From Aquibium carbonis (lineage in GTDB: Bacteria > Pseudomonadota > Alphaproteobacteria > Rhizobiales > Rhizobiaceae): 43,389 bases of DNA. This document shows positions 39,297-43,389 of this stretch, piece after piece; the stretch's first letter is position 1; each line of letters starts with the position of its first letter. A model generated the notes under the pieces. The model had not been told where the DNA came from. It was given only the letters and a program-made list of their open reading frames with translations, and did not search any database. Both the position numbers and the translations under genes were made by a program. The stretch is from NCBI RefSeq assembly GCF_003970795.1, contig NZ_RWKW01000008.1, positions 1 to 43,389 on the forward strand, given 5' to 3'.

Positions 39297-40229
39297 CTAT
39301 CCCTTCATCAGCCGCCGAACATGCACCGCGACCGACATGGCCAGGCCCTGGAGGTCGTAGCCACCCTCCAGAAGGCTGACAAGCCGGTTGGAACTGAAGC
39401 GGTCGGCGCGGTCCATCAGCTCGGCGGTCGCCCAGTCGAAGTCCGCCTCGTCGAGGTTGATCTCGGCCAGCGGGTCGCGATGATGGGCGTCGAAGCCGGC
39501 GGAGATGATGATCAGGTCGGGGCGGAAATCGTCGAGCGCCGGCAGGATGCGCGAGCGGAAGGCGTCGCGGAAGACGTCCGAGCCCGTGTGCGCCGACAGG
39601 GGCGCGTTGACGATGTTGCCGGCGCCGGTCTCGTCCTTCGCCCCGGTGCCGGGATAGAGCGGCATCTGGTGGGTGGAGCAGTAGAGCACGGAACGGTCGT
39701 CCCAAAAGATGTCCTGCGTGCCGTTGCCGTGGTGGACGTCCCAGTCGACGATGGCGACGCGCTCGGCGCCGTGGGCCTTCTGGGCGTGGCGGGCAGCGAT
39801 GGCGGCGTTGTTGAACAGGCAGAAGCCCATCGCGGTCGCCCGCTCTGCATGATGGCCGGGCGGACGGGCGGCGACAAAGACGTTGTCGGCCTTGCCCGTG
39901 AAGACGTCGTCGACGGCGGCATTGGCCGCGCCGATGGCGGTAAGGGCCGCTTCCCATGTCTTGGGGCTGGCCGAAGTGTCGGCGTCGACGCGCACGAGCC
40001 CCTGCCCTTCCTCGGGCATGGCCGCCCGCACGCGCTCCAGATACTCCTCGGGATGGGCAAGCAGCACGGCGGAAGGATCGGCCTGCGGCGATTCCACCCG
40101 GTCGAGATCGTCGAAGCTCTCGTGCTCCAGCGCGCGGCCGATGGCGCGCAGCCGGTCGGGCCGCTCGGGATGGCCGGAGGGGGTGAGGTGTTCGAGATAG
40201 ATGGGGTGCGTGTAGAGGCGCGTTGTCAT
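39297..40229 (-). CDS. Histone deacetylase-like amidohydrolase
   Basis: A 310-residue zinc deacylase of the arginase/deacetylase fold (AcuC/class II HDAC-like). Active-site parts are RPPGHHAERATAMGFCLFNN (tandem His), VDWDVHHGNGTQDIF (Asp and His zinc ligands) and IISAGFDAHHRDPL (Asp ligand). It may deacetylate polyamines, acetyl-CoA synthetase or other proteins; the sequence does not decide. It has RBS-like bases near the ATG at 40229 and is followed by xseB 6 bases later. Confidence 0.93.
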   Translation of the reverse strand: MTTRLYTHPIYLEHLTPSGHPERPDRLRAIGRALEHESFDDLDRVESPQADPSAVLLAHPEEYLERVRAAMPEEGQGLVRVDADTSASPKTWEAALTAIGAANAAVDDVFTGKADNVFVAARPPGHHAERATAMGFCLFNNAAIAARHAQKAHGAERVAIVDWDVHHGNGTQDIFWDDRSVLYCSTHQMPLYPGTGAKDETGAGNIVNAPLSAHTGSDVFRDAFRSRILPALDDFRPDLIIISAGFDAHHRDPLAEINLDEADFDWATAELMDRADRFSSNRLVSLLEGGYDLQGLAMSVAVHVRRLMKG

Positions 40230-40362
40230 GGCGAGAACTTAGGACGTGCGCGGCCGCTTTGCCACAGCCCCATGAGCCCGGCGGACGCCCGTCAACAGGC
40301 TTGTGGCTCCCGCCCGCAGCACGGCCGCGCCCGAGTGGGAAAACCCGCCGCTCCGATCCGTC

Positions 40363-41472
40363 TCAGTCCTTGTCCATGATCTGGGTGCGGGCAATGCGGA
40401 TGCCGAAGCCCTCCAGCCCGACGTAGTGGCGCTCGCGCGAGGTGACGAGTTCGATGGACGAGATGCCCAGATCGCGCAGGATCTGCGCGCCGAGGCCGAT
40501 CTCGCGCCATTCGTTCTCGCGGCGAAGCGCCTCGTCATGGCTCTCCTCGGTACCGGGGGCGGGGCGCACGCGGCGCTGGTGAGCGACGCCGACGGACCCC
40601 TCGCGCAGGTAGACGATGACGCCGCGCTGCTTCTCACCCATCTCGCGCATGATACGGCGAAGCCGGTCCGAGGTGCCGAACATGTCGGTCACCACGTCCT
40701 CGGGATGCAGACGGACCGGCACCTCCTCGCCGTCGCGGATATCGCCGAAGACGATGGCGAGGTGGTGCATGGGATCCCAGGGCAGCGTGTAGGTGTGGGC
40801 GCGCGCCTTGCCGCCCGGCGTCTCGACGTCGAAGGAATCGATGCGCTCGACGAGTGTTTCCTGGCGCTGGCGGTAGGCGATGAGGTCGGCGACCGAGACC
40901 TGCTTGAGGCCGTGCGTTTCGGCAAAGCCGGAAACCTGCGGGCCGCGCATGACCGAGCCGTCGTCATTGACCAGTTCGCAGATGACACCGACCGGTGGCA
41001 GGCCGGCGAGCTTGCAGAGGTCGACCGCAGCCTCGGTATGGCCCGAACGCATGAGCACGCCGCCCTCGCGCGCCACGAGCGGGAAGATGTGGCCCGGCCG
41101 GACGAAATCGGACGCGCCGACATTGCCGTTGGCCAGATTGCGCACCGTGAGCGTCCGGTCGTCGGCCGAGATGCCGGTGGTCGTGCCGTGCTTGAAATCG
41201 ACGCTGACGGTGAAGGCGGTCGAATGCGGAGCGTCGTTGTCGGCCACCATCGGCGCCAGGTTCAACCGGCGGGCCTGATCGCGCGGCATCGGCGCGCAGA
41301 CGATGCCCGAGGTGTGGCGCACGATGAAGGCCATCTTCTCGGGCGTGCAATGGACGGCCGCGACGATCAGATCGCCCTCGTTCTCGCGCCCGTCATCGTC
41401 CATGACGACGACGATCTCGCCGCGCTCGAAGGCGCGCAGGGCTTCGACGATCTTCTTCTGGTCGTAGGGCAT
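40363..41472 (-). CDS. ribB: 3,4-dihydroxy-2-butanone 4-phosphate synthase with degenerate GTP cyclohydrolase II domain (RibBX type)
   Basis: A 369-residue protein. The first 200 or so residues form an active-looking RibB: VVVMDDDGRENEGDLIVAAV, APMPRDQARRL, DFVRPGHIFPLVAREGG, RSGHTEAAVDLCKLAG, VICELVNDDGSVM. The C-terminal 160 residues resemble GTP cyclohydrolase II (HHLAIVFGD, PVRLHPEDVVTDMFG, RIMREMGEKQRGVIVYLRE) but the three zinc cysteines of RibA are missing, so only the butanone-phosphate step is expected. Such fusions are known as RibBX in alphaproteobacteria. It provides a riboflavin precursor. I see no FMN riboswitch upstream. The heptamer repeat is 29 bases from the ATG. Confidence 0.92.
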   Translation of the reverse strand: MPYDQKKIVEALRAFERGEIVVVMDDDGRENEGDLIVAAVHCTPEKMAFIVRHTSGIVCAPMPRDQARRLNLAPMVADNDAPHSTAFTVSVDFKHGTTTGISADDRTLTVRNLANGNVGASDFVRPGHIFPLVAREGGVLMRSGHTEAAVDLCKLAGLPPVGVICELVNDDGSVMRGPQVSGFAETHGLKQVSVADLIAYRQRQETLVERIDSFDVETPGGKARAHTYTLPWDPMHHLAIVFGDIRDGEEVPVRLHPEDVVTDMFGTSDRLRRIMREMGEKQRGVIVYLREGSVGVAHQRRVRPAPGTEESHDEALRRENEWREIGLGAQILRDLGISSIELVTSRERHYVGLEGFGIRIARTQIMDKD

Positions 41473-41500
41473 GGGGCTCGCTTCGCTCGCAGGTCGGTCG

Positions 41501-41563
41501 GCAGTCGGCAGTCGGCAGTCGGCAGTCGGCAGTCGGCAGTCGGCAGTCGGCAGTCGGCAGTCG
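41501..41563. repeat. Nine perfect copies of a 7-base tandem repeat
   Basis: GCAGTCG is repeated nine times without a mismatch from 41501 to 41563, with a partial GTCG copy just before. It lies in the 133-base gap between ribB (start 41472, minus) and the PIN toxin gene (stop 41606, minus), in the leader of ribB. Copies are identical, so recent slippage or expansion is likely. All three minus frames are open through it. Confidence 0.95.
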
Positions 41564-41605
41564 GGGAATAAACCCGCTGCCGCAGAACGCAAGAGGGTTT
41601 GGCTG

Positions 41606-42235
41606 TCAGACGCTCCACGGCCGGATGAAGACCGGGTCCTCCGGATCGCCGTCGTCGGCCTTTCTTGCGGTTGCGATCCGGATGGCGTGCCAGGCGGTGT
41701 CCGCACCGGGAGCGCCGAAATCCTCGTCCATCCAGCGGATGAACGTCCGTGTCCCCATCATGGTCAGGTCCGCGCGGACAGCCCGAACGGCGTCACGCGC
41801 ATCCCTGTCGTCGACGATGACGACAATCTCCTCTCCACGCGCGAGAGCCTGCTTGAGGTCCTGAACGGCGGACAGGAGGCTCCGCTCGCCGCGATCACTC
41901 CAGGATGGCATCAAGAACTCCGGCTTCGAAGCGAGTTCCCAGAGTTTCATTTCACGTTCGTAGCGGACTCCTTCCGGGGTCACCAGAATGGTAAGCCGGT
42001 CCCTGTTCCTGTCCATCCAAGCGCGGATGTCGTCTCTCGCGCCGCGCCGCTGATCTTTCCCCTCTCCGGGCTCGCGGAGCACCTCGGTGACAACCATGTC
42101 GGTGATCATCACGGGGCAACCGGGCAGGAACAGCCAGTCCAGCGCCCCGATGCATCCCAGCAGGGAGAGCGGCGTGCTGTCCATGATCAGGAAGCGCAGG
42201 GTCCGCCGATCCGCGCCTTCGGGCCGCTCGATCAT
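41606..42235 (-). CDS. PIN-domain-like toxin protein
   Basis: A 209-residue protein whose start after a short arm (FLIMDSTPLSLLGCIGALDW) fits a PIN-domain first strand with the Asp and Ser/Thr; TDMVVTEVLREP gives the Glu, and SDRGERSLLSAV and EEIVVIVDDRDARDAV give later acidic residues. It is longer than most VapC toxins, with a C-terminal extension (FIRWMDEDFGAP). A role as the toxin of the upstream antitoxin is inferred from the four-base overlap (42232-42235). Activity is not shown. Confidence 0.75.
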   Translation of the reverse strand: MIERPEGADRRTLRFLIMDSTPLSLLGCIGALDWLFLPGCPVMITDMVVTEVLREPGEGKDQRRGARDDIRAWMDRNRDRLTILVTPEGVRYEREMKLWELASKPEFLMPSWSDRGERSLLSAVQDLKQALARGEEIVVIVDDRDARDAVRAVRADLTMMGTRTFIRWMDEDFGAPGADTAWHAIRIATARKADDGDPEDPVFIRPWSV

Positions 42236-42582
42236 AAACCCGGACGGCCGAATTTCCGTCGAATCGCAGCGAGTTCCATCTCGACCGCGTCTTCACCGAC
42301 GCCCGACAAGGCCTCGTGGGCCATCCTCAGGGCGGCCGTTTCGAAGTGCCGCACGTCGTATCCCAGCGGATCTGGGCGCGGACGGAGGGTCCGTGACCCG
42401 TGCCGCTGCAATTCGGGCTCGACGGCCTCTCCCGCGATGCGTTTCAACCGGCAGAATTCCTCGACGGAAAGCATGACGGTCCGGGGCTTTCCGTGGGACG
42501 TAATGACCGCACCTTCCCGATTCGCCGCCCGCTGAACGTCTCCGGTCTGCTTCTGCAAGTCGACGGAACTGAAAGCACGCAT
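42232..42582 (-). CDS. Phd/YefM-family antitoxin
   Basis: A 116-residue antitoxin. The Phd/YefM fold is in MRAFSSVDLQKQTGDVQRAA, NREGAVITSHGKPRTVMLSV and EEFCRLK. The C-terminal half is longer than usual (about 60 residues) and ends in EMELAAIRRKFGRPGL. It overlaps the PIN gene by four bases. ATG 42582 has GGGGAGA about five bases upstream. A perfect palindrome sits 28 bases upstream of the start and probably contains its operator. It lies between aroC and ribB. Confidence 0.85.
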   Translation of the reverse strand: MRAFSSVDLQKQTGDVQRAANREGAVITSHGKPRTVMLSVEEFCRLKRIAGEAVEPELQRHGSRTLRPRPDPLGYDVRHFETAALRMAHEALSGVGEDAVEMELAAIRRKFGRPGL

Positions 42583-42609
42583 GGGCCATCTCCCCGCTTC
42601 AATCGACGT

Positions 42610-42623
42610 AAAATACGTATTTT
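42610..42623. promoter_or_regulatory. Perfect palindrome upstream of the Phd/PIN pair
   Basis: AAAATACGTATTTT is a 14-base perfect palindrome, extended imperfectly by CGTA and CTACG. It is 28 bases upstream of the antitoxin ATG and AT-rich in a GC-rich genome, so it likely overlaps the promoter -10 region and serves as the antitoxin operator. Confidence 0.65.
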
Positions 42624-42681
42624 CTACGCCGACGGCAAGGGCAGTCCAGAAACGAGACCGTGGCCCGTCTGCCTGCCTCGC

Positions 42682-43389
42682 TCACCGCCCCGTCTGTCCC
42701 CTGTGGCGCAGATAATGGTCGGCGATGGCGCAGGCGACCATGGCTTCGCCGATGGGCACGGCGCGGATGCCGACGCAGGGATCGTGGCGACCCTTGGTGC
42801 GGACCTGAACATTGTTGCCGTCGAGGTCGATCGACTGGCGCTCGGTCAGGATGGACGAGGTGGGCTTGACGGCGAAGCGGGCCACCACCGGCTGGCCGGT
42901 GGAGATGCCGCCGAGAATGCCGCCAGCCTTGTTGGACAGGAACAGCGGCACGCCGTCATTGCCCATGCGCATCTCGTCGGCGTTCTGTTCGCCGGTGATG
43001 CGCGCGGCCTCGAAGCCGTTGCCGATCTCGACGCCCTTGACCGCGTTGATGGACATCAGCAACGAGGCGATGTCCTGGTCGAGCTTGGCGTAGATCGGCG
43101 CGCCGAGGCCGGGCGGAACGCCCTCGGCGACGATCTCGATGACGGCGCCGACGGAGGAGCCCGCCTTGCGGATGCCGTCGAGATACCCGGCGAAGACGGG
43201 CACGGAGGACCGGTCGGGCGTGAAGAAGGGATTTTCCGCGTCGTCGACGAAGTCCCAGTCCCAGTTGGCGCGATCGATGGTCTTTTCGCCCATCGAGACG
43301 AGCGCGCCGCGCACGACGAGGCCCGGCACCACCTTGCGGGCCAGCGCGCCCGCCGCCACGCGGGCCGCCGTCTCGCGCGCGGAGGACCG
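42682..43389 (-). CDS. aroC: Chorismate synthase (C-terminal part, cut by window edge)
   Basis: The frame is open from the right edge to a stop at 42682, giving the last 235 residues; the N-terminal third is outside. Landmarks are [19 protein letters not shown] at the edge, the FMN-binding and active-site parts ([56 protein letters not shown]) and the end [19 protein letters not shown]. It makes chorismate from EPSP. It lies 99 bases upstream of the Phd antitoxin on the same strand. Confidence 0.96.
   Translation of the reverse strand, partial: RSSARETAARVAAGALARKVVPGLVVRGALVSMGEKTIDRANWDWDFVDDAENPFFTPDRSSVPVFAGYLDGIRKAGSSVGAVIEIVAEGVPPGLGAPIYAKLDQDIASLLMSINAVKGVEIGNGFEAARITGEQNADEMRMGNDGVPLFLSNKAGGILGGISTGQPVVARFAVKPTSSILTERQSIDLDGNNVQVRTKGRHDPCVGIRAVPIGEAMVACAIADHYLRHRGQTGR

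Noticed and set aside
41501-41563. Could the heptamer array be a CRISPR array?
   Set aside because: The units are 7 bases with no spacers, so it is a simple tandem repeat.
41473-41605. FMN riboswitch before ribB
   Set aside because: The 133-base gap is mostly the heptamer array and lacks the conserved RFN segments and helices.

Overview
The window is a GC-rich chromosomal segment of an alphaproteobacterium, most likely a member of the Hyphomicrobiales (Rhizobiales), close to Phyllobacteriaceae such as Mesorhizobium. The clues are gene content and order: DUF721-DsbA-SMC next to mutY, a CcrM-type adenine methyltransferase, the run ctaC-ctaD-ctaB-(small protein)-ctaG-ctaE-DUF983-SURF1-ispH-thrB-rnhA, an IalB-family protein beside the oxidase genes, tldD, and the chain aroC-ribB-HDAC-xseB-dxs-tlyA-RNA methyltransferase. 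The genus is inferred from remembered gene order, not from any database search. I see no rRNA, tRNA, CRISPR array, phage or insertion sequence.

Layout. 1-5151: smc (cut by the window edge), a DsbA-like lipoprotein and a DUF721 protein on the minus strand, divergent from mutY and a HAD hydrolase. 5212-5722: a YefM-like antitoxin followed by a frameshifted YoeB-like toxin. 5754-8327: ccrM, a HAD phosphatase and a small lipoprotein. 8445-14679: a plus-strand run of thrC, M16 peptidase, GNAT acetyltransferase and a membrane GGDEF/EAL protein. 14685-16882: AlgH family protein, stand-alone DsbD-alpha-like protein, peroxiredoxin and a clear terminator. 16893-25982: a long minus-strand block for the aa3-type cytochrome c oxidase and its assembly factors, followed by ispH, thrB and rnhA. 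25983-26352 is the only long gap; it holds a good FNR/FixK-type box. 26353-28420: IalB-family protein and tldD. 28436-30121: a RES-Xre toxin-antitoxin pair divergent from a sirtuin. 30138-33217: RNA methyltransferase, tlyA, a small exported repeat protein and a small membrane protein. 33306-35288: an NAD(P)-binding protein divergent from a LysR regulator. 35301-40229: dxs, pirin, a PIN/Phd toxin-antitoxin pair, xseB and an HDAC-like deacylase. 40363-43389: ribB with a degenerate second domain, a nine-copy heptamer repeat in its leader, a second PIN/Phd pair with a palindrome upstream, and the C-terminal part of aroC.

Most of the window is core metabolism and cell biology: chromosome dynamics, base-excision repair, cell-cycle methylation, respiration, threonine, isoprenoid, riboflavin and chorismate synthesis, and rRNA modification. 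The accessory signal is four toxin-antitoxin-like modules, each in a junction between core genes; one has lost its toxin frame. The most unusual points are the divergent RES-Xre/sirtuin arrangement (two NAD+-consuming enzymes around one short promoter region with direct repeats), the heptamer repeat before ribB, and the broken YoeB. I found no gene cluster that I would confidently call a new multi-gene system.
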